A stretch of DNA of 31,293 nt from CAVSUR01 sp052143655 (GCA_052143655.1 JBKQSL010000205.1:1-31293); one strand, 5' to 3'; numbered from the stretch's first letter, positions 16,601 through 24,767 are shown. A program made the numbers and translations. Notes: generated by a model from the letters alone, not told the origin.

Positions 16601-17239
16601 ATGGAGTCGCTCGGCATCGAGGGGGCGTGGTGCTACACGCCGCCGATTCACCGGGACAGCCGCGGGGAATTCTTTGAGTGGTTTCGGGCAGCTGAGTTCG
16701 CCGGCGACCTCGGCTATCACCTTGATTTGGCTCAGGCCAACTGCTCGGTATCGCGCCGCGGTGTCATTCGCGGGGTGCACTTCACTGAAGTCCCGCCCGG
16801 CCAGGCCAAGTACATAGTCTGCGCTAGTGGCGCGATCCTGGATGTGGCCGTTGACCTCAGGACCGGGTCGCCCACATTCGCAAGCTGGAAGGCTGTGCAG
16901 CTTGACGATGAGTCGCACCGGGCGGTCTTCCTTTCCGAGGGGCTCGGGCACGCGTTCGTGGCGCTGAGCGATCGCGCCACGGTCATGTACCTGTGCTCTA
17001 GCCTCTATGCGCCAGGTATCGAACATGGGGTTCACCCGCTAGATCCTGAACTGGCCATCCGGTGGCCCCAGCAGGGGGAGCCGGTCCTCTCGGCGAAGGA
17101 CGCTGCCGCGCCATCGCTGCTGGACGCGCAGCGCGGCGGGCTGCTCCCTGCCTACAGTCAGTGCGCCGCTTTCGCGGCTGGACTGCGGAGCGCCGACCAT
17201 GGCCAGCCCCGGGCTGGCCGGCCTGAGTCAGTCAGGTGA
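16601..17239 (+). CDS. rmlC: dTDP-4-dehydrorhamnose 3,5-epimerase
   Basis: 212 residues, the usual size. It epimerises C3 and C5 of dTDP-4-dehydro-6-deoxyglucose in the third step of dTDP-L-rhamnose synthesis in the cytoplasm. Cupin-fold signatures are clear: HRDSRGEFFEWFR (17-29), QANCSVSRRGVIRGVH with the catalytic His at residue 60, GAILDVAVDLRTGSPTF, FLSEGLGHAFVALS, and the Tyr region YLCSSLYAPGIEHGVHPLDP. ATG 16601 follows GGGGG at 8 nt; the frame is open to 16466, but the extra 45 residues do not belong to the family. It is transcribed opposite to rmlA/B/D and overlaps the 3' end of rmlD by 12 bp. Divergent from the Wzz gene, it shares the 239-bp region 16362-16600 with it. Confidence 0.95.
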   Translation: MESLGIEGAWCYTPPIHRDSRGEFFEWFRAAEFAGDLGYHLDLAQANCSVSRRGVIRGVHFTEVPPGQAKYIVCASGAILDVAVDLRTGSPTFASWKAVQLDDESHRAVFLSEGLGHAFVALSDRATVMYLCSSLYAPGIEHGVHPLDPELAIRWPQQGEPVLSAKDAAAPSLLDAQRGGLLPAYSQCAAFAAGLRSADHGQPRAGRPESVR

Positions 17240-18148
17240 GATCCTCGGCGCAGCTGCCGCTTCCGCGCTGAGCGGGGCGTCATCGCGGTCAGCGGCAACC
17301 AGGGCGGGCATTGCCCGCCGCAGTACGGCGGGCCAGCCGTCAATGGGCGGCAGCCCGGCCCGGCGCAAGCCGTCGTGGCCGAGAACGCTGTAGGTCGGCC
17401 TTTCCGCGGCCCGCCTGACGGCGCTGCTCGGCACTGCCAGCACCCTGGCTGGATCCGCGCCGATCAGCTGAAAAACCTCGCGCGCCAGCATGCACCACGT
17501 CGCCTGGCCGGAACTGGTCGCATGGTAGATACCGGGCGGAACATCCGCGCGCATCAGGTCGACGATAAGCCTGGCCACCTCGGCCGTCCACGTAGGCTGG
17601 CCGTACTGGTCGTCAACTACGCTGACCTCGCGCTGCTGGCGTTCCAGCCTGATCATCGTCCGAACGAAGTTAGGGCCGTGCGCGCCGTAGAGCCACGCCG
17701 TCCGCAGTACGTACCCCCTGCCCGGCAATCGCTCGAACACGGCCTGCTCGCCAGCCAGCTTGGTCCGGCCATAGGCGGTGCGAGGGGCGGAGACCGCGTC
17801 CTCGGCATAGGGCTCCCGTGCGTTCCCATCGAAGACATAGTCCGTGGACACCTGGACCAGGCGGGCTCCGCCGTCAGCGCAAGCAGCGGCGAGGTTGGCC
17901 GGGCCGGTGCCGTTGACGGCGAATGCGTCGAGTTCGCTGGCCTCGGCCGCGTCTACCGCAGTCCACGCAGCGCAATTGACGACTATCTGCGGGCGCAGAT
18001 CGAAGGTTGCGGTGCGCACGGCAGCAGGATCGGTCACGTCAAGATCGCGGCGCGCCAGCCCGATCACTTCCTCGGCCTCGCCACGCAGCCGAGCGAGCAG
18101 GTCTTGGCCGAGCATTCCCCCGGCGCCGGTGACCAGCCAGCGGGTCAC
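17228..18148 (-). CDS. rmlD: dTDP-4-dehydrorhamnose reductase
   Basis: 306 residues. It reduces dTDP-4-dehydro-L-rhamnose to dTDP-L-rhamnose, the last pathway step. The Rossmann motif GAGGMLGQ (8-15), STDYVFDG (101-108), the catalytic Tyr/Lys YGRTK (126-130) and the RTAWLYG segment are all present, as expected for the RmlD branch of extended SDR enzymes. GTG 18148 overlaps the rmlB TGA (GTGA) and has GAGG upstream. The frame is open to 18238, but those 30 residues overlap rmlB and add nothing. The C-terminal ~20 residues are Ala-rich and overlap rmlC. Confidence 0.95.
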   Translation of the reverse strand: MTRWLVTGAGGMLGQDLLARLRGEAEEVIGLARRDLDVTDPAAVRTATFDLRPQIVVNCAAWTAVDAAEASELDAFAVNGTGPANLAAACADGGARLVQVSTDYVFDGNAREPYAEDAVSAPRTAYGRTKLAGEQAVFERLPGRGYVLRTAWLYGAHGPNFVRTMIRLERQQREVSVVDDQYGQPTWTAEVARLIVDLMRADVPPGIYHATSSGQATWCMLAREVFQLIGADPARVLAVPSSAVRRAAERPTYSVLGHDGLRRAGLPPIDGWPAVLRRAMPALVAADRDDAPLSAEAAAAPRISPD

Positions 18149-19185
18149 GACTCGCGCCTCGCAGCCGCGCCTGTCGCGGCCGCCGACAGTCCCGCCGCCG
18201 TCGGCATATCCAGGCTCCGGGCCCTGAGCGGCTCCCACCAGCCGCGGTTCTCCTGGTACCAGCGGACGGTCGCTTTCAGGTTCGCATCGAAGGGCCGCGC
18301 AGGAGCGTAGCCCATACCGCGGAGCAGGGAATCATCCAGCGAATAGCGCCGGTCGTGCCCCTTGCGATCCTCGACCAGGCGGACCATCTCCCATCCTGCG
18401 CTGCAAGCATCCAGCAGCATGCTGGTCAGTTCCCGGTTGGTCAGCTCGGAGTCGCCGTTTATGTGATACACGGCCCCGGGCTCTCCCTGCTCGGCCACCA
18501 GCTGGATGCCTCTGCAGTGATCGTCGACGTGGATCCAGCCCCGGACGTTGCCGCCATCGCCGTAAAGCGGGACAGGGAGCCCGTCGAGCAGGTTGGTGAT
18601 GAACAGCGGGATCACTTTCTCCGGGAACTGGTAAGGCCCGTAGTTGTTGCAGCAGCGCGTGACGGTCAGGTTCAGCCCGTGCGTCCGGGAATACGCCAGC
18701 GCGATCATGTCACCGCCGGCCTTGGCCGCAGAGTAGGGCGAATTAGGCGACAGCGGCGCATCCTCGGCCCATGAGCCAGCCGCGATGCTGCCGTACACCT
18801 CATCGGTCGAGACCTGGATCACCCGTGGCGTCTTCGCGGCCAGGCATGCTTGCATTAGTGCCTGGGTCCCGGCGACGTTCGTGGTCACGAACGGCGCGGC
18901 ACCGGTGATCGACCGGTCCACGTGCGTCTCCGCAGCGAAGTTCACCACCAGGTCATGACCGGGAACCACCTCGGCGAGCAATGCCGCATCGCAGATGTCC
19001 CCGTGGACAAAACTCAGGCGCGGACTGGCGGCGACAGGTTTCAGGTTCGCCAGGTTGCCGGCGTAGGTCAGCGCGTCGAGCACGGTTACGGCCGCCTCCT
19101 GGTAACCGCGATAACCGCCGGTTAGCATGGTGCGGACGTAATGCGATCCGATGAAGCCCGCGCCACCGGTGACCAGGACTCTCAT
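18145..19185 (-). CDS. rmlB: dTDP-glucose 4,6-dehydratase
   Basis: 346 residues. It converts dTDP-glucose to dTDP-4-dehydro-6-deoxyglucose, the second step, with bound NAD+. The NAD motif TGGAGFIGSH (6-15), AETHVDRSI, STDEVYG (126-132) with the Asp-Glu pair typical of dehydratases, YSAAK (151-155) and the RCCNNYGPYQFPEK substrate loop are intact. ATG 19185 has GAGGAG 5 nt upstream. It is coupled to rmlD by a GTGA overlap and lies 79 bp after rmlA, so the three probably form one transcript. The last ~25 residues are a low-complexity Ala/Ser tail beyond the family's usual end. Confidence 0.96.
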   Translation of the reverse strand: MRVLVTGGAGFIGSHYVRTMLTGGYRGYQEAAVTVLDALTYAGNLANLKPVAASPRLSFVHGDICDAALLAEVVPGHDLVVNFAAETHVDRSITGAAPFVTTNVAGTQALMQACLAAKTPRVIQVSTDEVYGSIAAGSWAEDAPLSPNSPYSAAKAGGDMIALAYSRTHGLNLTVTRCCNNYGPYQFPEKVIPLFITNLLDGLPVPLYGDGGNVRGWIHVDDHCRGIQLVAEQGEPGAVYHINGDSELTNRELTSMLLDACSAGWEMVRLVEDRKGHDRRYSLDDSLLRGMGYAPARPFDANLKATVRWYQENRGWWEPLRARSLDMPTAAGLSAAATGAAARRES

Positions 19186-19264
19186 GTGGTCTCCTCAGGT
19201 ATTGCTCGTGGGCCGGTTCATTGGGTGATGACTCCTTCGGTTCAGCAGCGGCGATGCAGGAACA

Positions 19265-20332
19265 TCAGGAACTGATCTGGACCTTGCTGTGATCGCCCAG
19301 CACCAGGCGGTGCGCCCGCGGCACCCGCGGGGCCGGCGTCACCTCGACACCATGCCCGATGAGCGAAGCCTCGATGCGCCGGACCCCATCGATGGACGCG
19401 CCGCGCAGCACGATGGAGTACTCGATCTCGCTGTCAGCGACGGCGCAATGTTCCGCCACCGAGGTGAACGGGCCGATATAAGAGTCTGTCACCCGGGTAC
19501 CTGACCCGATGATGGCGGGACCGACGATGCGCGACCGGATCACCCGCGCGCCTTCCTCAATGCGGATCCTGCCGATCAGCTCGCTAGCCCCGTCGACCGC
19601 GCCGTGCTGGGCCGGCTCAAGGCTCTCAAGGACGAGCCTGTTGACTTCGAGCATATCGGCTACGTTCCCAGTATCTTTCCAGTATCCGGAGATCACCGTT
19701 GAGCTGACCGGGTTACCGGCGTCGATTAGCCACTGGATTGCCTCGGTTATTTCCAGTTCACCCCGCCATGAAGGCTTGAGCTGCTGGACGGCCTCGTGCA
19801 CGGCTGCAGTGAATATGTACACTCCGACCAGGGCCAGGTCACTTTTCGGCTGCTCAGGCTTTTCCTCCAGGCCGACGACCTTCCCGCAACCGTCCAGTTC
19901 CGCGACGCCGAACTGCCGCGGGTCGGGCACTTTAGTTAGCATGATCTGCGCATCAGGACGGACCGAACGGAACTCCTCGACCAGCCCGGTGATCCCGCCG
20001 ACGATGAAATTGTCACCTAGGTACATGACGAAGTCATCGTCGCCGAGGTAATCCCGCGCCACCAGCACGGCATGTGCCAGGCCCAGCGGGGCTTCCTGCT
20101 TAATGTAGGTGGCATCGACCCCGAAGGCAGAGCCGTCTCCCACCGCCGCCTCGATGGCTGCCGCGGTTTCGCCGACCACCAGTCCCACATCGGTGATGCC
20201 GGCGTCTCTGATGGCAGCCAGACCATAGAAGAGCACCGGCTTGTTCGCCACCGGAATGAGTTGCTTCGCCGATGTGTGCGTCAGCGGCCTGAGCCGGGTC
20301 CCGGATCCCCCGGCGAGAACAAGAGCCTTCAT
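19265..20332 (-). CDS. rmlA: Glucose-1-phosphate thymidylyltransferase, long (RmlA/StrD) form
   Basis: 355 residues, matching the long thymidylyltransferase type with a C-terminal left-handed beta-helix rather than the ~290-residue short RmlA. The nucleotidyl motif LAGGSGTRLRPLT (6-18), EAPLGLAHAV, the metal site YLGDN, GVAELD and EKPEQPKSDLALVGVY are clear. From about residue 240, hexapeptide-like repeats appear (RIRIEEGARVIRSRIVGPAIIG). It makes dTDP-glucose from dTTP and glucose-1-phosphate, opening the rhamnose pathway. No Shine-Dalgarno is seen before ATG 20332. TAGGTT ends 6 nt upstream, which is where a -10 element would lie for a leaderless transcript; no matching -35 was found. Confidence 0.95.
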   Translation of the reverse strand: MKALVLAGGSGTRLRPLTHTSAKQLIPVANKPVLFYGLAAIRDAGITDVGLVVGETAAAIEAAVGDGSAFGVDATYIKQEAPLGLAHAVLVARDYLGDDDFVMYLGDNFIVGGITGLVEEFRSVRPDAQIMLTKVPDPRQFGVAELDGCGKVVGLEEKPEQPKSDLALVGVYIFTAAVHEAVQQLKPSWRGELEITEAIQWLIDAGNPVSSTVISGYWKDTGNVADMLEVNRLVLESLEPAQHGAVDGASELIGRIRIEEGARVIRSRIVGPAIIGSGTRVTDSYIGPFTSVAEHCAVADSEIEYSIVLRGASIDGVRRIEASLIGHGVEVTPAPRVPRAHRLVLGDHSKVQISS

Positions 20333-20446
20333 ACCATTAACCTAACCCTGATCAGTAATCCCGGACCGAAGTTCAGCCACATTCAGCCGGGCAGGAAGCA
20401 CCGCGAAAAAGTACTCCGCCTGGGTGCCAGCATTCCGCCCACTGAG

Positions 20447-20486
20447 ATGCTGCCGCAGAATATTATTAACAACCCCGCGGCAGCAT
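20447..20486. terminator. Perfect 10-bp inverted repeat with AT-rich loop
   Basis: ATGCTGCCGC (20447-20456) and GCGGCAGCAT (20477-20486) flank a 20-nt AT-rich loop. It lies 83 bp past the GT2 stop at 20570 and 115 bp before the rmlA start, all on the minus strand. It could terminate the GT2 transcript, or act as an operator or 5'-leader structure for rmlA. There is no U-tract on either side. Confidence 0.4.
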
Positions 20487-20569
20487 GACCCGCCCGGATC
20501 AGGGTGACCGCTGGCGCGGCCGCGGTGCAATGCCGACATGGCTGGCAGCCTCTGCCGGAAGCAGGGTCG

Positions 20570-21490
20570 TCATATCGTATTGGCAGTGCTATTGCCCTGA
20601 TCTGCGCCGAGCCCGGCCGGTGGTAATGGCTCGGCCAGCCTGCTGCTATTATCACGCAACCATTCTGTGTAGCCGCTCCGTCTAGTAACCCGCTTGGCCC
20701 GGTGTCTGGAAATCAGGGCAACTGAAAGGAAGAGGAATACGGAGGGGATCCGACGTGGATTATCGGTGGCGATATTCAGCAGATGGCCAACCCTAGTGCG
20801 CGCCATCGACTCCGGCGCAACGCCGATCTCCTCGATCTGATTCGTGCCCATTACCGCTCGCACCCGGGTCTTCAGCAGGTCACTAAAAGTCTTTGGCGGG
20901 TGGATGACGACCTGCGCGCCCGCTGCTATCACGCGCTCCTCCGGGGAAAAGAGCAGCGACGCGGCGAGATCGTCGGCTATCACCGCCGGCAGCGCTGCGA
21001 GCCGGGCGTAACCTGCCTCGCTGACGCCGACCACTCCTCGCCCGAACAGCCCTCGGCGTACCTCGGGAAGCTTCTCCCACACGTCGTAATACCAGCGGAC
21101 TGACCATGGCCGCCCGTTCATGACGTGATGCGGCCTCGGCGCGGCGCCCAGTACCCCGGGCCGCCGGAGAACTGCCGCCATCTCGCGGACGTCCTCGGGG
21201 CCCAACTCGACGTCCGCGTCGACATAGAGCCGCGGGAAGCTCCGCACGGCGCGATTCCCGGCGGCCAGGGCTTCCCGCTTGGACGCCACCGGGATGTCCA
21301 GGACCCGGATCTGCGGACCGAAGGTCGCGGCCACATCCGCCGTGTCGTCCGTGCACCCGTTGGCGACTACGACGATGTCGAACTCCTCCTCCTCGCCCCC
21401 GGTCTCATGCGCAGGCAGCAGGCACCGCAGCAGGCGCCCGATCACATGAGCCTCGTTGTGAGCAGGAATGACTATGCTCGTGACAGTCAC
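20570..21490 (-). CDS. Family 2 glycosyltransferase
   Basis: 306 residues. The GT2 fold starts immediately: TSIVIPAHNEAHVIGRLL, IVVVANGCTDDTADVA (39-54), the Lys/Arg-Glu-Ala donor segment SKREALAAGNRAV, and the metal-binding YVDADVELG with DAD at 91-93. The second half includes FGRGVVGVSEAGYARL and ADDLAASLLFSPEE, placing it among GT2 enzymes of cell-envelope polysaccharide clusters. A hydrophobic stretch near residues 250-265 (IPSVFLFLSVALISRH) may dock it to the membrane. GTG 21490 has GGGGGAG 7-8 nt upstream. It lies upstream of rmlA on the same strand, separated by 237 bp. Sugar donor and acceptor are not predictable. Confidence 0.88.
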   Translation of the reverse strand: MTVTSIVIPAHNEAHVIGRLLRCLLPAHETGGEEEEFDIVVVANGCTDDTADVAATFGPQIRVLDIPVASKREALAAGNRAVRSFPRLYVDADVELGPEDVREMAAVLRRPGVLGAAPRPHHVMNGRPWSVRWYYDVWEKLPEVRRGLFGRGVVGVSEAGYARLAALPAVIADDLAASLLFSPEERVIAAGAQVVIHPPKTFSDLLKTRVRAVMGTNQIEEIGVAPESMARTRVGHLLNIATDNPRRIPSVFLFLSVALISRHRAKRVTRRSGYTEWLRDNSSRLAEPLPPAGLGADQGNSTANTI

Positions 21491-21563
21491 GACGTCGCTC
21501 CCCCTGGAAGCCAGCTAACAAGCACGTAAGTTAGACGCGATACGGGTCCAGTAGGTGCACAAG

Positions 21564-21602
21564 AGACATGTCTGTCCGAGATGAATTAAGCCCAAATTTG
21601 GG
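21564..21602. promoter_or_regulatory. Two short palindromes upstream of the GT2 gene
   Basis: AGACATGTCT (21564-21573) and CCCAAATTTGGG (21591-21602) are both perfect palindromes, 74-112 bp upstream of the GTG at 21490. They lie between that gene and the 3' end of the transposase remnant. They are plausible dimeric regulator sites, or part of an eroded IS flank. No -35/-10 pair was assigned. Confidence 0.35.
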
Positions 21603-21628
21603 ACAAACAAGCGCCTCGCGTTTCCGGG

Positions 21629-22385
21629 TTATGCGGCGGGGGTGTCCCAGGTCCAGGCGTAGTCCTCGATTTGATCGTCTGGGCTGCGGGCTGGGCGGAT
21701 GGCGGAAAATCGGGCCTTGAGGAACTCGCGGCGGAGCTTGGCGAGCATGTCGGCGACGGCGGGTTCGTGCCTGGTGCGGTACCACGGGCAGAGCAGGCGG
21801 CGCCGGCTGATGTCGGCGGGGTCGTAGCCGGACTGGGCGTACCAGCAGATCAGCAGCGACTGGATCAGGAAGCCGAGCGGGACGGTGCGCTCGACGGCGG
21901 CTTCCAGCCGGTTGCATGCCTCTCCGACGCCGAGGATCTGCTTCCCGGTGGCGTTGGACGGCTCGATCGGCCACCGCCAGGAGTGCCGTTCGATGGCCTG
22001 CACGGTGGTGGCCGCGGTGTCGAGGGTGAAGATCGCCAGGTCATAGGGCTCGGCCGAGTCTGGCTCTTTCACCAGGACGACCCGGCCGGGAGCGTCGGTG
22101 AAGCTGCCGTACCACAGCGCGTCAGCAGTGGTGACCTGCATCGTGGCCGTCGTGCCGTAACAGCGGGCGGTCACGCTCTGCCAGCCGGGGTTCTGTGCGA
22201 GCTGGGCCGGGGTGCCCAGCCGGCAGCGCCTCGCCGTGGAAGGCGGCATCTCCTGCCCCGTGGATCATCCGGCCCGGGAAGGCCGCCGTCAGCGTGGTGA
22301 GCATCTGGGCGGCCAGTTCTACCTGCGAGGCGGTGCCCTTGCCGCGCCAGAGCCGGAAGGCGGACACAAGTACCGCCGATGCTTC
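21629..22385 (-). pseudogene. Second IS701-like transposase remnant (5'-truncated, frameshifted)
   Basis: Two frames carry parts of one DDE transposase. Upstream (about 22240-22385), SAVLVSAFRLWRGKGTASQV to HGAGDAAFHGEALPAG includes the second catalytic Asp. After a frame change near 22220-22245, RLGTPAQLAQNPGWQSVTAR to the end carries the Glu region (RWPIEPSNATGKQILGVGEA), the PADISRRR and WYRTRHEP motifs, and a normal C-terminus (stop at 21629). The N-terminal part with the first Asp is gone, and 'RGRPRLKGD'-type sequence expected before RLGTP is deleted. It is clearly related to, but diverged from, the remnant at 5.1-5.9 kb. It retains the middle/C-terminal regions that the other copy has lost. 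Confidence 0.78.
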
Positions 22386-22744
22386 CGCTTACCCCGCCCA
22401 AGATCACGGATCTTGAGCCCGGCTTGCCCGGTTTGAGGGGAACCCCGTCCCCGCTGGCCGGCCGCGGCGTCGCGCTGGTGTCCATGGCGGTCGCTGTCGC
22501 GCTCGGTGCCCCCGGGCAGGCACGCGCTGCCACCATCCGACAGCAACCAGACACCACAGCCGAAGCCCGGCACGGCACAATCAGTAACTAGACCCGCCGG
22601 ACCCCTGAGTCATCGAGGCTGACACTGCGCCCGCGACCCGGCATCGCCGCGGCGCCCCTTCTACGGCTGTTTCCGGCAGCAATTCCTCCGGGCCACTGCC
22701 AGCACTGACCCGCGCTTCTATGAGATCACAAAGAGCTGTCGACT
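22386..22744. other. Gene-free stretch after the transposase remnant
   Basis: About 360 bp with no supported gene. A plus-strand frame (22379-22591) has a short hydrophobic Ala/Val run but no ribosome site or homology. The composition turns AT-rich towards the right end, where the promoter of the phosphotransferase gene lies. Confidence 0.4.
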
Positions 22745-22781
22745 GTTACAAATTGTAACCGTTACCTAATATCCTTAACTT
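22745..22781 (+). promoter_or_regulatory. Promoter with overlapping 15-bp palindrome, for the sugar-phosphotransferase gene
   Basis: GTTACAAATTGTAAC (22745-22759) is a perfect palindrome around one central base. It overlaps TTGTAA (22753-22758), a candidate -35, which is followed after exactly 17 bp by TAACTT (22776-22781), a TANNNT-type -10. The transcription start would fall near 22788, giving a ~64-nt leader to the gene starting at 22852. A regulator dimer on the palindrome would block the -35, so repression is the natural reading. The motif match is mine; no regulator gene lies nearby. Confidence 0.6.
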
Positions 22782-22851
22782 TCCCCCGTATCGGTCAACC
22801 CGCCTGACCGGCTGAGCGTCTTCCCTGTGCGCGCCTCATGGAGCGGGGGGC

Positions 22852-24321
22852 GTGGATTGGGGGGCTGCGATGAGTCTTGCCGGTCAGGCGGTTGTCACCA
22901 AGTACAGGCCGACGGCAGCCAGGGACGCGGCGGGCTGGACAAGGAGCTACCTACGCCGGGCAGCGCTGTCCGACGTCGGCTGCGCCCTCGTCGCGGGCAT
23001 AATAGCGGCCGAGGTGCGGTTCGCCGCACCGGCTCGCCTGCCAGCGGCTTACTTCGCCTTCACCGTGGCGCTACCAGTAATTTGGTACGTCGCCGTGGCA
23101 CTGAGCGGCGGATACGAGGCGCGCCTCGTCGGGGTCGGCTCCGAGGAGTTCCGCAAGGTCCTGAACGCAGCCGTGAGCGTGACGGCCGCCGTGGCGATCG
23201 CGTCCTATGCCGCCAAGTTCGACTTCGCGCGCGGTTACTTCCTGATTGCCCTGCCTGCCGCCACGGTGCTGGACCTGACTGCGCGATACACGCTCCGCAA
23301 GCAACTGCACCGCCGGCGGTTGCGCGGGCAATGCATGGAGAAGGTGATAGCCGTCGGTCACCGGCCAGCGGTCGCGGAGCTCATTGTTACGCTGCGCCGT
23401 GACCGCTACCACGGCATGACCGTGGTAGGCGCCTGCCTGGCGGGACATGAGGCAGACGACCACGTCGAAGGCGTTCCCGTATGCGGCGGGCTGGCGAAGG
23501 TGACCACGGCCGTCGGCCGGCTCGGCGCCGACGCCGTAGCGGTACTCGCCTGCCCGGAAATGAACGGCATCAGGCTGCGCGAGCTGGCCTGGGAACTCGA
23601 GAAGACCGGCACTGACCTGTGCGTGGCACCGGCTCTCATGGACGTTGCCGGGCCTCGCACGACCATCCGGCCGGTAGCGGGACTGCCCGTGCTGCACGTG
23701 GATCACCCGGACCTGGCCGGGGGGAAGAAGTTCTTCAAGCGCGTCTTCGATACGGCCGTTGCCGCCGCTGCCTTAGTGCTGCTGGCTCCCGTATTTGCTG
23801 CCATAGCGATCGCCATCCGGGCCGGCGACCATGGCCCGGTGTTCTTCCGGCAGGTCAGGGTGGGCCGAGACGGACAGCCCTTCCGGCTGTACAAGTTCCG
23901 GACAATGGTGGTCGACGCCGACCAGCGCAAAACGGATCTCGCGGCGCTGAACGAGGGCACCGGCGTGCTGTTCAAGATGCGCCAGGACCCGCGGGTCACC
24001 CGGGCCGGGGCCTGGCTGCGCCGCTGGTCCCTGGATGAACTCCCGCAGCTGCTGAATATCCTCCTCGGCGACATGGCCCTAGTCGGTCCGAGGCCCGCGC
24101 TGCCGGAGGAGGTGGCTCGGTACGAGCACCACATGCAGCGCCGCCTAGCCGTCAAGCCGGGCATCACCGGCCTGTGGCAGGTCAGCGGACGGTCGGACTT
24201 GTCCTACGACGAAACCGTGCGGCTAGATGTGCGGTACGTCGAGAACTGGTCGTTCATGCTTGACCTGCAGATCCTCTGGAAGACATGGTCAGCCGTCGCC
24301 CGCGGCTCCGGCGCCTACTGA
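22852..24321 (+). CDS. Polyprenyl-phosphate sugar-1-phosphate transferase (WbaP/WcaJ-like initiating enzyme)
   Basis: 489 residues. The N-terminal half has about four membrane segments (39-155), then a soluble nucleotide-binding-like domain (about 160-270, VIAVGHRPAVAELIVTLR), a single hydrophobic hairpin (297-322) and the catalytic PglC-like domain: GPVFFRQVRVGRDGQPFRLYKFRTM (to 352), the SLDELPQLLNILLGDMALVGPRP core (393-415) and KPGITGLWQVSGRS. This is the full-length PHPT architecture that transfers a hexose- or related sugar-1-phosphate from UDP-sugar to undecaprenyl phosphate, the first step of Wzx/Wzy assembly. GTG 22852 has GGAG 8 nt upstream. ATG 22870 follows GGGGGG and is nearly as good, giving 483 residues. 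It is preceded by its own promoter. Confidence 0.93.
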   Translation: MDWGAAMSLAGQAVVTKYRPTAARDAAGWTRSYLRRAALSDVGCALVAGIIAAEVRFAAPARLPAAYFAFTVALPVIWYVAVALSGGYEARLVGVGSEEFRKVLNAAVSVTAAVAIASYAAKFDFARGYFLIALPAATVLDLTARYTLRKQLHRRRLRGQCMEKVIAVGHRPAVAELIVTLRRDRYHGMTVVGACLAGHEADDHVEGVPVCGGLAKVTTAVGRLGADAVAVLACPEMNGIRLRELAWELEKTGTDLCVAPALMDVAGPRTTIRPVAGLPVLHVDHPDLAGGKKFFKRVFDTAVAAAALVLLAPVFAAIAIAIRAGDHGPVFFRQVRVGRDGQPFRLYKFRTMVVDADQRKTDLAALNEGTGVLFKMRQDPRVTRAGAWLRRWSLDELPQLLNILLGDMALVGPRPALPEEVARYEHHMQRRLAVKPGITGLWQVSGRSDLSYDETVRLDVRYVENWSFMLDLQILWKTWSAVARGSGAY

Positions 24322-24622
24322 ACTGCGCGTGACCTACCCACGGCTGCGCTGAGGGCGGCAAACCGGGCACGGGTCCCGGTTCAGCACCCCGGGCTCCGCG
24401 AGCTGCCAGGCCGCCAGGCATGATCCGGGTCCCGGTTGCTGCCGGGCGCGCCGACGGTGCCCGGGCTTGGGCAAGCTCAAGGGAAGGCTCGGCCATCGTG
24501 CGCTTCGCCCGCGCTATGCACTCAATTGAGTAACCAATGGGTGACAACAAGGTGGCCTCTTGGTGACCGTTGGAATGATCGTCGTCGGCCTAACCGCAAT
24601 ACCTGGATCCGGGTCAACGGCC
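24322..24622. other. Gene-free stretch with a 12-bp palindrome
   Basis: There is no gene here. GGGTCCCGGTT occurs twice, around 24369 and 24427. A short GC stem (CCGGGC/GCCCGG, about 24445-24470) might terminate the upstream gene. ACTCAATTGAGT (24520-24531) is a perfect palindrome about 90 bp before the conserved block of the sigma gene, and could be a regulator site. Confidence 0.4.
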
Positions 24623-24715
24623 TTCGGGGGTGGACACATGCGGCCGAGAGGCTCAAGGTTGACCACATGGGGGCATGCGGGAGCAACAGTACGAAATATC
24701 AGATCGCGTCACGAA
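24623..24715 (+). promoter_or_regulatory. Conserved upstream block, copy 1 (before first sigma gene)
   Basis: About 93 bp aligns without large gaps with 26750-26842 upstream of the second sigma gene. The best-kept core runs from GGTTGACCACATGGGGGCA through GGAGCAA to AAATATCAGATC, and in that core the few differences are all transitions. TTGACC (24659-24664) is a -35-like hexamer, but no TANNNT lies 16-19 bp after it, so an ECF-type or other promoter is equally likely. A short reading frame (24667-24771) begins inside the block and ends in GTGA with the sigma start. Confidence 0.65.
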
Positions 24716-24767
24716 ACTGGAAGGCTAACCCTGCTGGGAGGATAGCTCTAGACACGGCGGAGGCCCG

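Noticed and set aside
22379..22591. 70-codon plus-strand frame with a signal-like Ala/Val run
   Set aside because: It overlaps the transposase remnant and has no Shine-Dalgarno. The hydrophobic part is mid-frame and short.
24659..24697. Standard -35/-10 promoter built on TTGACC in the conserved block
   Set aside because: The first TA-rich candidate (TACGAA) is 25 bp away, too far for a housekeeping promoter. The block is kept as regulatory without naming elements.
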